Shown: one piece after another, positions 17,581 through 25,750 of the stretch | How the letters are laid out: each line of letters opens with the position of its first letter | Position numbering within the stretch: the stretch's first letter is position 1 | Assembly (NCBI RefSeq): GCF_017309585.1 | Contig: NZ_CP071321.1 | Span: 4,298,001-4,362,000 of the forward strand | Direction: 5' to 3' | Source of the DNA: Nitrogeniibacter aestuarii | Lineage (GTDB): Bacteria > Pseudomonadota > Gammaproteobacteria > Burkholderiales > Rhodocyclaceae | Length of the DNA stretch: 64,000 nucleotides | Notes under the pieces: model-generated | Told to the model about the DNA's origin: nothing | The model's database searches: none | The model's input: the letters and a program-made list of their open reading frames with translations, nothing else | Program-made: the position numbers and the translations under genes

Positions 17581-17610
17581 ATTCAGGGCGCGGCAAGCCG
17601 CGCCCTGAAT
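17581..17610. terminator. Perfect 14-bp hairpin just after repeat protein B
   Basis: ATTCAGGGCGCGGC and GCCGCGCCCTGAAT are perfect complements with a two-base loop, four bases past the stop codon of the upstream repeat protein. There is no long T run, so it may stabilise the 3' end or attenuate rather than terminate fully. Confidence 0.65.
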
Positions 17611-17614
17611 GCGC

Positions 17615-18907
17615 TCACTGATTGCCTTCAAGACCACCGATGAGCACAAGCTGGCGTCCGTCGCTCGCCCCGCCGGCCTCCTGGAACACCACATTGGATA
17701 CGGTCACGTCAGTGGAGACGGAGCCCCCATAGATGTGGCGCACGCTGCCCAGGTTGATCGTCTGGCGCATGTCGTCGCTGGCGCTGGCAAACTGGATCAG
17801 GTTGCCCGTCACTTCAGCACGGATCGTTGCCGTTGCTGCGGTGTTCAACGCGCTGCCGATGGAGACATCCTGCACAACATCCGAGCTGTCGGCAGTCGCC
17901 TGTACGATCTCGCCGGTGTGGAAGACTTCAGTGACCGCCTGGGTACGCGAGCCCTCCGCACTGCCCACGGCAATCCGTTGATCGACGTTGTCGTCAAAGG
18001 TGATCGTCTGGCTGGTGCTGCCCAGGGTGGCGTCAGTGCGCACGATGCCGCCGGAGCCGTTCGCGCTGCCCACGCTCAATGACTGCCTGGCGCCCGAGAG
18101 CCCACCGCCCTCGGCCCGCTGGGTGACGGACGCCAGCACCACGGCACGGGTGCTGGCATCAACCGGCGCCCCTCCGGTGACACTGCCGACATCGATGCGC
18201 TGATCAACCTCGCGCGAAGCCACCTGAAAGACTTCGCCACGCACCTCGCCGCGCGCCGCCACCTGCCCACCGCCATCCACGTTCGCCACCGAACCTGCGT
18301 TCAGCACCTGAGCGCCGGAGGCTGACCCGGAAAGCACTTGCTGGACACCGCCGGTGACCGAACCGCTGGCGCTGACCTGGCTAGCCTGTGTGCCGGCAAT
18401 GCTGGCGACCGCAATCTCCTGCGAATTACGCGCCGGGTCGATGGCCGTGGTGGTGTTGCTCTGGCTGACATTCCGACCGCTGATATCGCCGAGCGTGGCC
18501 GCCGAGGCCATGGTTGACGTCATCAGGGTGCCTACGCCGATGCGCTGCGTCACCTCGGCGGCATTGCGGGTCAGCTGCTGCACATCGACAGTGACGATAC
18601 CACCCAGTTGAGCGTCATCGACGCGCACGGCGCCGAGTACGCCAGCCACCGACAGGATCTGGTCCGCACTGCGTGCCCCGCTTTGCCGCTGCACAAGGAC
18701 ACCGCTTGAGACACCACGAGTGCGCAGATTGCCCACGTCGCTGTCACGCGAGGCAGTCACGTCAGCGGGCACGCTGACCACCGGAACCGCGAGCGTTGCG
18801 TTACCGATGAGGGAATTGGTCAGCCCGTCTTTGGCGGACTGGGCGAAGAGCGGGGAACAGGCCAGAGTGAGCAAGGCGATGGCGAGGGGGCGACGGGCGA
18901 AGTTCAT
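17615..18907 (-). CDS. Secreted ten-repeat amyloid/fibre-like protein B
   Basis: 430 residues from the ATG at 18907, with GGAGA seven bases upstream. Signal peptide RRPLAIALLTLACSPLFAQ is nearly the same as in protein A. Ten repeats are visible by their second strand: QILSVAGV, QRIGVGTL, QEIAVASI, QVLNAGSV, QRIDVGSV, QSLSVGSA, QRIAVGSA, QDVSIGSA, QTINLGSV and QLVLIGGL, each aligning with the same-numbered repeat of A. The paralogues arose by gene duplication and have diverged mainly in the loops. It is the first gene of the cluster and has its own copy of the ECF-type promoter. Confidence 0.75.
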   Translation of the reverse strand: MNFARRPLAIALLTLACSPLFAQSAKDGLTNSLIGNATLAVPVVSVPADVTASRDSDVGNLRTRGVSSGVLVQRQSGARSADQILSVAGVLGAVRVDDAQLGGIVTVDVQQLTRNAAEVTQRIGVGTLMTSTMASAATLGDISGRNVSQSNTTTAIDPARNSQEIAVASIAGTQASQVSASGSVTGGVQQVLSGSASGAQVLNAGSVANVDGGGQVAARGEVRGEVFQVASREVDQRIDVGSVTGGAPVDASTRAVVLASVTQRAEGGGLSGARQSLSVGSANGSGGIVRTDATLGSTSQTITFDDNVDQRIAVGSAEGSRTQAVTEVFHTGEIVQATADSSDVVQDVSIGSALNTAATATIRAEVTGNLIQFASASDDMRQTINLGSVRHIYGGSVSTDVTVSNVVFQEAGGASDGRQLVLIGGLEGNQ

Positions 18908-18953
18908 GATGTTTTCTCCAGAACGGGTCGTGCAGCGAAGTGCTGCTTGTGAG

Positions 18954-18983
18954 TACTTCGTGCCGACCTGCGATCTGGATGCA
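18954..18983 (-). promoter_or_regulatory. Putative ECF sigma promoter of repeat protein B
   Basis: Minus strand TGCATCC, 16-base spacer, CGAAGTA, with the -10 about 47 bases before the start codon. An AAAAAATTTT tract lies upstream. It matches the element before repeat protein A in sequence, spacer length and distance, whereas the rest of the leaders differ. The remaining bases up to the GFA gene at 19271 show no other clear signal. Confidence 0.75.
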
Positions 18984-19270
18984 CCCGGATGAAAATTTTT
19001 TCGTCGCCGCGAGATGGGGTCATCAACCCATGGGTCCGCCCCCCTTGATTTCGGGATAGTCAGCCCACGACATCGGCACACACCGCCTGGACGGATCGCC
19101 GTCCGGATCCCCCTCTCAGCAAGGGGATCAACATGCACATGCTATTCAGAACCGCAGCCCATCGCTTCGCCGCGAGCGGGGTGCGCGCACCGCCTGAGGC
19201 CGAGCACGGCTGCTTGGCGCCTACGGCCGCAGCCGCGATACTGGAGACCTCAGCTTTCCGGAGACTCTCC

Positions 19271-19753
19271 ATGCATCTCGACGGTTCCTGCCATTGCGGC
19301 GCCGTGCGCTTCTCACTCGAATCGGCGCATCCCTACCCCTACAACCTGTGCTATTGCTCCATCTGCCGCAAGACCGGTGGCGCCGGCGGTTATGCGATCA
19401 ATCTGGGGGGCGATGCGGCCACGCTCAAGGTGGAGGGTGAGGCCCATGTGCGCATCTATCAGGCCATGATCGGCGAGGGTGCCGAGCGCCAGCAAAGCCC
19501 GGCGAAGCGGCATTTCTGTGGCGAATGCGGTGCTCACCTGTGGGTGTGGGACCCGCGCTGGCCCGAGCTGGTCCATCCGCTCGCCTCGGCCATCGACACG
19601 CCGCTCCCGGTGCCGCCGGAGCGCACGCATCTGATGCTCGGCTCGAAAGCCGCCTGGGTGCAGGTCCGGGCGGATCCGCAGGACAAGCACTTCGATGACT
19701 ACCCGGACGAGTCCATCGCCCAGTGGCATGCGCGGTTGGGGCTGGCGTGCTGA
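19271..19753 (+). CDS. GFA family (CENP-V-like) zinc protein
   Basis: 160 residues from ATG 19271, chosen because GGAGA lies six bases upstream and the protein then begins at the family motif MHLDGSCHCGAVRFSLE. Zinc-binding cysteines are seen in CHCG, CYCSICRKTGG and FCGECGAHLW. Relatives were named after glutathione-dependent formaldehyde-activating enzyme, but most have no proven reaction; several are glutathione-binding. It is divergent to the fibre cluster and convergent with the DUF4157 gene. Confidence 0.87.
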   Translation: MHLDGSCHCGAVRFSLESAHPYPYNLCYCSICRKTGGAGGYAINLGGDAATLKVEGEAHVRIYQAMIGEGAERQQSPAKRHFCGECGAHLWVWDPRWPELVHPLASAIDTPLPVPPERTHLMLGSKAAWVQVRADPQDKHFDDYPDESIAQWHARLGLAC

Positions 19754-19771
19754 ACCCGGACGGGGGGTCAA

Positions 19772-21013
19772 TCAGAACAGGTCCAGCATTTCATCCACGC
19801 TGTTCAGTGCGTCGTTGATCGCTTTCAAGGTGGCCTTGCGTGCCGCCATTTCGGACTTGCTCAGGTATTTGACCGTCACCTTGGTGAGGCCGATCACGCT
19901 GTGGTAGTTGAGCTGCTTGACCAGGTCCATCTGGTCCCAATCGACATGCACGCAGCCATGAGAGCTCGAATCAAGCGGCCCGGCATGAAGCGCCTCGCCG
20001 CCGTTGTAGAACACGGCATAGCTCATGTTGGCGCTCAGGGATTTTGAATAGCGCCTGCCCGGCCCCTCGCGATCGCTCTTGTCATAGTCCACACCCGGCG
20101 TGCCCGAATACGTCCCGCTGTTGTAGCCCACCCCCATGATCCGTTTGACCGTGAAGGTGCCGCTGTCCGTTCTGCCCAGGGTGCGCGAGCCGCCGCCCAC
20201 CGGAAAATTGAAATCCGGCCACTTGACCGGGTTGTCGTAATACTGGGCTGAGGCCCAGCCGGTGGAATAGACGTGCCCGCCGGCGTCGGTCTGCAGATCG
20301 TTGAAGGTGACGTTCACATGCTCGATCCAGGGCTTGGTTTCCTTGTCCTTGCGCTTGTTGAAGCTGTCTTCGACCAGACCGGACGCCGGGTCGTCCAGCG
20401 TGCCGAAGTTGAAAGAGCGTTTGGCATTGGGGCGGTAACACTGAACCGTGGGCGGGTTCTGGGTCACATGGGCCAGCTCATGGGCGAGCAGGCGGCGCCC
20501 GTCGTGGGTGTGGGGGGCGTAAGTGCCCTCATTGAAGACGATGTGGTTGCCCGCCGTGTAGGCCAGCGCCCCCATGGCACGGGCGGCACCGCTGGCGGCA
20601 GGCCCCGCGTGGATGCGGATCTGGCTGAAATCGAACGCCCCACCCGCACCCCCGCCCATCACGGCGGAAAAGCGCTTCTCCATGTCCGCGCGCGTGGCGG
20701 CTGCCAGCGGTTCGCCTGCGGCATTCATGAGTGGATGGGCCAGCGGACGCTGCGGCAGGGAGGTCGGCCTGCGGGGCGTGGGCGCCCCCGCCGCCGACGG
20801 CGTGTTGGCGACAACCCGGTCGGCCACGGCTTCGGCGTGGCGCTCAAGCGCCTCGTCGTGACTGTGGCTGGGCGCCGACAGACCCGGGCGCCCCCGGTCG
20901 ACGCTGGCGGACGCGCCTGTCGACCGGACGCCGTCCAGTGTTCTGCCGCTCGCACGCGACGTAGAAGTTTCCCCCGCCTGCCGGGTCGGGGTCCGTGGGG
21001 CGTGGCTGCGCAT
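19772..21013 (-). CDS. DUF4157 protease-like domain fused to an L,D-transpeptidase-like domain
   Basis: 413 residues without a signal peptide. A disordered N-terminus (1-70) is followed by a DUF4157 domain (about 90-190): LMNAAGEPLAAATRADMEKR, FDFSQIRIHAG and the zinc motif HELAHVTQ at 178-185. The C-terminal half contains ALHAGPLDSSSHGCVHVDW (about 343-361), the His...Ser-His-Gly-Cys signature of YkuD-type L,D-transpeptidases. DUF4157 proteins are common cargo-associated proteins of extracellular contractile injection systems; none is encoded here. A cell-wall-active effector is one possibility, a self-cleaving enzyme another. Confidence 0.75.
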   Translation of the reverse strand: MRSHAPRTPTRQAGETSTSRASGRTLDGVRSTGASASVDRGRPGLSAPSHSHDEALERHAEAVADRVVANTPSAAGAPTPRRPTSLPQRPLAHPLMNAAGEPLAAATRADMEKRFSAVMGGGAGGAFDFSQIRIHAGPAASGAARAMGALAYTAGNHIVFNEGTYAPHTHDGRRLLAHELAHVTQNPPTVQCYRPNAKRSFNFGTLDDPASGLVEDSFNKRKDKETKPWIEHVNVTFNDLQTDAGGHVYSTGWASAQYYDNPVKWPDFNFPVGGGSRTLGRTDSGTFTVKRIMGVGYNSGTYSGTPGVDYDKSDREGPGRRYSKSLSANMSYAVFYNGGEALHAGPLDSSSHGCVHVDWDQMDLVKQLNYHSVIGLTKVTVKYLSKSEMAARKATLKAINDALNSVDEMLDLF

Positions 21014-21112
21014 GGCACGTCTCCGGTGGATGCAGTTCCACCGTAGGTGACGCAGGCATGACAGTCAAATCAGGGTAGCGATCGACAGCCCCGATCTTCC
21101 GGGGTGCGCAGA

Positions 21113-22444
21113 TCATGCCCGCCCGTTCGCCCCCGGTGCTGAAAGGCCCTCGTTGAGCACCCGCACCTCGCGCTGCGGGAAGGGGATCTCGATGTTGTGT
21201 TCCTGCAAGGCCTCGAGAATCATCAGCATGAGATCGCCGCCGACCCGGTTTTCGCCATCATCGATGCCCTGCATCCAGAACTCGACGAACATGTTGATGC
21301 CGTTGTCGCCGAAGCTGTCGATCTCGCAGTCGGGCCGCTCTTCGATGGGCACGTGATCGCCGCTGAGCACCTTGGGATGACTGGCGACCACCTGCTTGAT
21401 GATCTCGCACAGCTCGCGCACATTGGTCTTGTAGGCCACGGAGAAGTCCACCCGGTAGCGCTGCTCCTTGTTCTTGTGCGTCCAGTTGGTGAAGGTCTCG
21501 GTCATGAACTTTTCGTTCGGAACCATCACGTCCTTGCCGTCAAAGGTCTCCAGCGTGGTGGAGCGCAGGGTCATCTCGCGCACGATGCCGGTGCGCCCGT
21601 CTTCGAGCTCGATGTAGTCGCCCACCGAAATGGAGCGATCGAGCAGGATGATGATGCCGGAGATGAAATTCGAGGCAATCGCCTGCAGACCGAAGCCCAG
21701 GCCCACGCCCACCGCACCGCCGAACACCGCCAGCGCGGTGAGGTTGATGCCCATCACCTGCAACAGCAGCAGGAAGATGATCACGAAAATACCCACTTCG
21801 AGCATCTTGGCGGCTAGCTCCTTGGTGCGCACATCGAGCTTTTCCTGGCGGCGGATGATCTCCTGACCGGTGCTGTTGGACACCCGGCCGAGCCAGAACA
21901 GCAGCGAGCCGAACAGCAGCACCCGGCCCAGGTCGTAGGCGGAGATCTGGATGTTGCCGACGGTGAACGATACGGCGTCGAGAATGGCCACCAGCGGCAC
22001 GAGCAGCTCGACCAGATGCAGGAAGAGCAAGGGCAGGCCGATCCAGCGGAAGACGAAGGCAATGAACTCGCTGCGCACATGGTCGCGGATGATGGTGTTG
22101 AGCACCAGCATCATCGCCACCACCATGGCGGTGCGCACCAGCCAGGCCTGACCGATCAGGTTGCGGCTCAGTTCGACCGCCACGCCGAGCATGACGATGG
22201 CGATCAGGGGGAAGAACAGGCTGCCGAGTTTGGCCGTGACGATGCGCAGTGGCGGGTAGCTACCGCCTTCGGGCAGCTCGGCGAACGCCGGCACGAAATG
22301 GCGAATGCGATTGGCCAACAGTGCTGCAATGCCGAAGATGACCAGCACCAGTGCCAGTTGGATGTAGGTGGCGCTGGCCATCAGGGCCTCAAGGGTTCTG
22401 GCCCCGGCCTCCAGCACCATGGTCTTGTAGTGATCGGTATCCAT
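21113..22444 (-). CDS. Mechanosensitive ion channel, MscS family
   Basis: 443 residues with about five hydrophobic segments before the pore helix. The MscS signature AVFGGAVGVGLGFGLQAIAS-NFISG (near 240) is the pore-lining TM3. The following beta domain has SISVGDYIELEDGRTGIV and the C-terminal alpha/beta domain ends VRVLNEGLSAPGANGRA. It opens under membrane tension to release solutes in hypo-osmotic shock. It is longer than E. coli MscS (286) because of extra N-terminal helices, but much shorter than MscK. It is followed upstream by the CNNM/CorC gene on the same strand. Confidence 0.92.
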   Translation of the reverse strand: MDTDHYKTMVLEAGARTLEALMASATYIQLALVLVIFGIAALLANRIRHFVPAFAELPEGGSYPPLRIVTAKLGSLFFPLIAIVMLGVAVELSRNLIGQAWLVRTAMVVAMMLVLNTIIRDHVRSEFIAFVFRWIGLPLLFLHLVELLVPLVAILDAVSFTVGNIQISAYDLGRVLLFGSLLFWLGRVSNSTGQEIIRRQEKLDVRTKELAAKMLEVGIFVIIFLLLLQVMGINLTALAVFGGAVGVGLGFGLQAIASNFISGIIILLDRSISVGDYIELEDGRTGIVREMTLRSTTLETFDGKDVMVPNEKFMTETFTNWTHKNKEQRYRVDFSVAYKTNVRELCEIIKQVVASHPKVLSGDHVPIEERPDCEIDSFGDNGINMFVEFWMQGIDDGENRVGGDLMLMILEALQEHNIEIPFPQREVRVLNEGLSAPGANGRA

Positions 22445-22503
22445 GCGCGTGTCTCTTGTTGGGTGCCCGGTGGCGCCAATGCGCCCCGCTCATCGTACCG
22501 GGC

Positions 22504-23589
22504 TCAGGGCTCGGCGGGCTTGGTTGTCGCCTTGGTGGCGGCGGCGTCGCGCTTGACCTGCCCCCGGTGACGCAGGATGCGGGCGCGGGCCAGCGCCTGC
22601 ATGTCCACGTTCGAATCTAGTTCATCGACGATTTCGATACCCAGCAGGGTTTCAACTGCGTCTTCGAGGGTCACCACGCCCTCGGTCTGGTCGTAGCGGT
22701 CGCACACGATGAACAGATGCTCGCTGCGTGACACGAACATGTCGATGAGTTTGGACACCGGTATGTTCTCGTTCACCCGGGTCACCGGCTTGATGATGTC
22801 ACGCTTGTCGGCCAGTTCATCGGCCACCAGCTCATGAAACAGCTCTTTCGAAATCACCACGCCGACGATGTCGTCGATGCTGTTGCCGAACACCGGCACC
22901 CGGGAATATTCCTTGAAGCGCTGCAGATCGAGCGAGGCCTTGTCATCGAATACACCGAGCAGCGCGTCACGCTGCACACTGAACAGCACGCTGCGCGGGG
23001 TGAGGATGTCGCGGGCGCGGATCTCGCGCAGGCGCACCGCGTTCTGGATGATGCGCCGCTCCTTTTCGTGCAGCACGCCCTCGTCTTCGGCCACGGAGGC
23101 GGTGGCGATCACCTCCTCCTTGGTGATCAGCGCCCGACGCCCCGGCGCGATGAGACTGGTGAGCCGGTTCATAACGACCAGGATCGGGTAGGTGATGAAC
23201 ACCAGCAGCTTGATGATGCGTGTGGCCGGGCCGGCCAGTTGCTTCCAGTAGAACGCGCCGACCGTCTTGGGGATGATTTCCGAGAGCACCAGGATGAGCA
23301 GCGTGAGCACCGCCGAGATGTAGAACATGTACTGCTCGCCGAACAGCTTGGCCGCCTCGGCACCCACGCCGGCAGCGCCCAGCGTGTGGGCGAAGGTGTT
23401 GAGCGTGAGGATGGCGGCAATGGAAAAGTCGATGTTGTCCTTCTGGAATTCCATCAACCGCCCCAGCGCGGGGTTCTTGTCCTTGGTCAGCTCAATGTGC
23501 GAGACCGTGATCGACAGCAGCACGGCCTCCAGGATCGAACACAGGAAAGACACGCCCACGGCGAGCATGAAGTAGGTGAAGATCAGCAT
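22504..23589 (-). CDS. CNNM/CorC family transporter or hemolysin-like protein
   Basis: 361 residues from ATG 23589 (MLIFTYFMLAVGVSFLCSIL). A DUF21 membrane domain (1-185, with LVLSEIIPKTVGAFYWKQL) is followed by a CBS pair (DILTPRSVLFSVQRDALLGV and GVVTLEDAVETLLGIEI). The CorC-HlyC C-terminal domain is lacking. Homologues transport or regulate Mg2+/Co2+ across the inner membrane. The upstream 45 codons of the same frame are basic and unrelated to the family, so they were excluded. Confidence 0.88.
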   Translation of the reverse strand: MLIFTYFMLAVGVSFLCSILEAVLLSITVSHIELTKDKNPALGRLMEFQKDNIDFSIAAILTLNTFAHTLGAAGVGAEAAKLFGEQYMFYISAVLTLLILVLSEIIPKTVGAFYWKQLAGPATRIIKLLVFITYPILVVMNRLTSLIAPGRRALITKEEVIATASVAEDEGVLHEKERRIIQNAVRLREIRARDILTPRSVLFSVQRDALLGVFDDKASLDLQRFKEYSRVPVFGNSIDDIVGVVISKELFHELVADELADKRDIIKPVTRVNENIPVSKLIDMFVSRSEHLFIVCDRYDQTEGVVTLEDAVETLLGIEIVDELDSNVDMQALARARILRHRGQVKRDAAATKATTKPAEP

Positions 23590-23725
23590 CGGGCGTCTCG
23601 GGCGCGAGCAACAGGCTTGTTTGTCATCAGGTATTCGGACCGCACGTATCGCGGCGCGTTCGCAGGGTGGGTGATCTCGTCGATCCTGACGTCGCGTCTT
23701 TCGCTCCCTGGGGCGGGGCGCCACG

Positions 23726-23755
23726 AAAAAGCCCCCGACACGGCGGGGGCTTTTT
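23726..23755. terminator. Bidirectional terminator
   Basis: AAAAA-GCCCCCG-ACACGG-CGGGGGC-TTTTT at 23726-23755. It lies just past the stop of the ParA-like gene and also upstream of the CNNM gene on the same strand. Confidence 0.9.
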
Positions 23756-23778
23756 GTTGCAACGAGCCGGCGTCCCGA

Positions 23779-24483
23779 TCAGAGCGGCAGTCCGTCGAAG
23801 GTCGCATAGGCCGAACGCAGCCAGGTCTTGACACGCTGGCGTTCGAGCAGGCCCAGAGCGTTGTCGCCGATGCGGTTGTTGCTGGCCGCCCAGAAGCTGG
23901 CGTTCTGGCGATCGACTTTCTGCATGCTCGACTCGTGCAGTGCCGGCAGGGTGATGACCCGGGCACCGGCCGCTTCGGCACGCTTCATGGCGTCGGACTC
24001 TTCCATGTAGGCGAAATCGCTGCCACGGCCGTAGTTCTTGACCACGATGTAATTGGGCGCATCGCCATAGGTGTCGAGCAGGCGGTCGAGCAGCGCCACC
24101 GAGTCCACGCCACCGTCGGCCACATGCCAGAAGTTCACCGCATGGCCCATCTCGCCCATGAGGGCGATCAGGTCGGACTCCTGAATCCAGCGTGCCAGCG
24201 GCTTGGCGGTCTGGGCGGCCAGATCGACGATCACGCTCGGCGCGGCCTCGGCGGTTTCGTCGGTATCGAATACCGACACCACGTGATCGAGCCCCTCGAA
24301 GCTGTCCACCACCACCGGCGAAGCATAGTCGGCATAGAACCGCAGGAACGACGTGTGCGAGCGGTCGGTGTCGAAACCGGTGAACGGACGATTGTGATCG
24401 ATGAAGTACTGCGCAAGGAGACGTGCGACGACCGACTTGCCGACGCCGCCTTTTTCGCCACCGATGAAGTTGATGGAGCTCAT
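23779..24483 (-). CDS. Solitary ParA/MobD-like P-loop ATPase
   Basis: 234 residues from ATG 24483. MSSINFIGGEKGGVGKSVVA carries the deviant Walker A (KGGVGKS) of the ParA/MinD group. The next block GFDTDRSHTSFLRFY and the VIVDLAAQTAKPLARW strand fit the fold. It resembles plasmid mobilisation-type ParA-like proteins that are annotated MobD in some genomes. No ParB, relaxase or plasmid gene is nearby, so a role in partition or transfer is not supported by context. The upstream 31 codons in frame were excluded as non-homologous. Confidence 0.75.
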   Translation of the reverse strand: MSSINFIGGEKGGVGKSVVARLLAQYFIDHNRPFTGFDTDRSHTSFLRFYADYASPVVVDSFEGLDHVVSVFDTDETAEAAPSVIVDLAAQTAKPLARWIQESDLIALMGEMGHAVNFWHVADGGVDSVALLDRLLDTYGDAPNYIVVKNYGRGSDFAYMEESDAMKRAEAAGARVITLPALHESSMQKVDRQNASFWAASNNRIGDNALGLLERQRVKTWLRSAYATFDGLPL

Positions 24484-24713
24484 GGGCTGAATCCTGATGT
24501 TGCTGGCATTGAAACGACCGGGACACCCGGTCCGGGCGCCCACTATACGCAGGTTTCCATGAAGAATCCGCGACATCGGATCGGCGGCCGCCAGCGCATC
24601 CGGGCCATCGGCATTCGGGTTTCCCCCTCCGGCGCATCCGTTGTGGCTGTGACAGGATGAACGCCGCCCCCAGAGGGCACCGATAAAAACGTTGCAGTAC
24701 GGGAGAACTCACC

Positions 24714-25118
24714 ATGAAATCCAAAGCCGTTCTGACCCAGGCCGAGGTGACGCGAATCGTCACGGCGGCACGCGAAGAGGCGCAGCGTCAGCAGTGGGCC
24801 GTGTCCATTGCCGTCGTCGACGATGGCGGACATCCGCTTGCGCTGGAGCGCCTTGACGGCTGCGCGCCCATTGGCGCCTACATCTGTGTCGAAAAGGCGC
24901 GCACCGCCGCGCTGGGCCGGCGCGAGTCGCAAGGCTATGAAGAGATGATCAACGGGGGGCGGACCGCCTTTCTGTCGGCGCCTCAGCTGAGCGGCATGCT
25001 CAGCGGTGGTGTGCCGGTGACGGTCGATGGTCAGGTGGTGGGTGCAGTTGGCGTGTCGGGGGTCAAACCCGAGCAGGATGTGCAGGTCGCCCGGGCGGGC
25101 GTCGACGCACTGGCCTGA
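24714..25118 (+). CDS. GlcG/HbpS family protein (DUF336)
   Basis: 134 residues. The family is recognised from VSIAVVDDGGHPLALERLDG and the GGVPVTVDGQVVGAVGVSG block, followed by the short QDVQVARAGVDAL helix. Homologues are small cytoplasmic or secreted proteins; HbpS binds haem, whereas GlcG sits in glycolate operons with unknown role. No glycolate genes are here. There is no signal peptide. GGGAGAA lies ten bases before the ATG. Confidence 0.9.
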   Translation: MKSKAVLTQAEVTRIVTAAREEAQRQQWAVSIAVVDDGGHPLALERLDGCAPIGAYICVEKARTAALGRRESQGYEEMINGGRTAFLSAPQLSGMLSGGVPVTVDGQVVGAVGVSGVKPEQDVQVARAGVDALA

Positions 25119-25149
25119 AGCGGCATCGGCCCCACCGGGCCGGATACGA

Positions 25150-25611
25150 TCAGGTGCCCCGGCAGTCGTGCGCGCTCGTCACACCCGGAACGCTCTGTCG
25201 AAGGCGGCTCATCTCCTGCGCCACCAGACTGCGGACCCGGTCGACCTGCTTGACGTTGCGCGTGCTGATCGTGACCGTATCGAGCACGCCGTCGCCATAG
25301 TGCTGAAGCGCGCTGGCGGCCGCCTCGGGCGTTTCGATCCCCTGGGCGACGGCTTCCTGACGGCTCCGGGCGAAACTCCGGATCCGGTGAACGAGATCCT
25401 TGTGCTGACGCAGGCGCTCTTCCGCCCGGCGCTCACTGTTCTGGCGGCGGCTTTGGGAGCGGCCGAACGGCCCGTTGAACAGCACCAGGACGCCCACCAT
25501 CAGCACGCCCAGAATGAGTCCGACGATGATGATGACGAAGAAGATTTCGCTGCCACCGGCAGCGGCATCCACAAAGGTACCGAACAACTCGTTTTCCGAC
25601 GCTGGATCCAT
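25150..25611 (-). CDS. Single-pass membrane protein of unknown function
   Basis: 153 residues with one membrane helix at about 22-46 (FFVIIIVGLILGVLMVGVLV) and a long charged cytoplasmic tail rich in Arg (GRSQSRRQNSERRAEERLRQ) predicted to be helical. I do not recognise the family. It lies 140 bases from the convergent end of pgaD's neighbourhood and is the only gene between glcG-like and pga. Confidence 0.55.
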   Translation of the reverse strand: MDPASENELFGTFVDAAAGGSEIFFVIIIVGLILGVLMVGVLVLFNGPFGRSQSRRQNSERRAEERLRQHKDLVHRIRSFARSRQEAVAQGIETPEAAASALQHYGDGVLDTVTISTRNVKQVDRVRSLVAQEMSRLRQSVPGVTSAHDCRGT

Positions 25612-25750
25612 GACTCTTTCTGCTGCCTGACGGCCCGAGAGGGGCCTCTACCAGCGTCCAAAGTAGCGGAAACCCGCGGCGCCGAAAATCGACATTTGTG
25701 ACAGACCGGGGATTATTTCACGCCCCCCGTGCAAGACCCGGTGGCATGCC

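Noticed and set aside
22834..24660. Plus-strand ORF of 608 codons opposite the CNNM and ParA-like genes
   Set aside because: It spans two real genes and their terminator, has no recognisable domain and follows GC-skewed codon shadowing.
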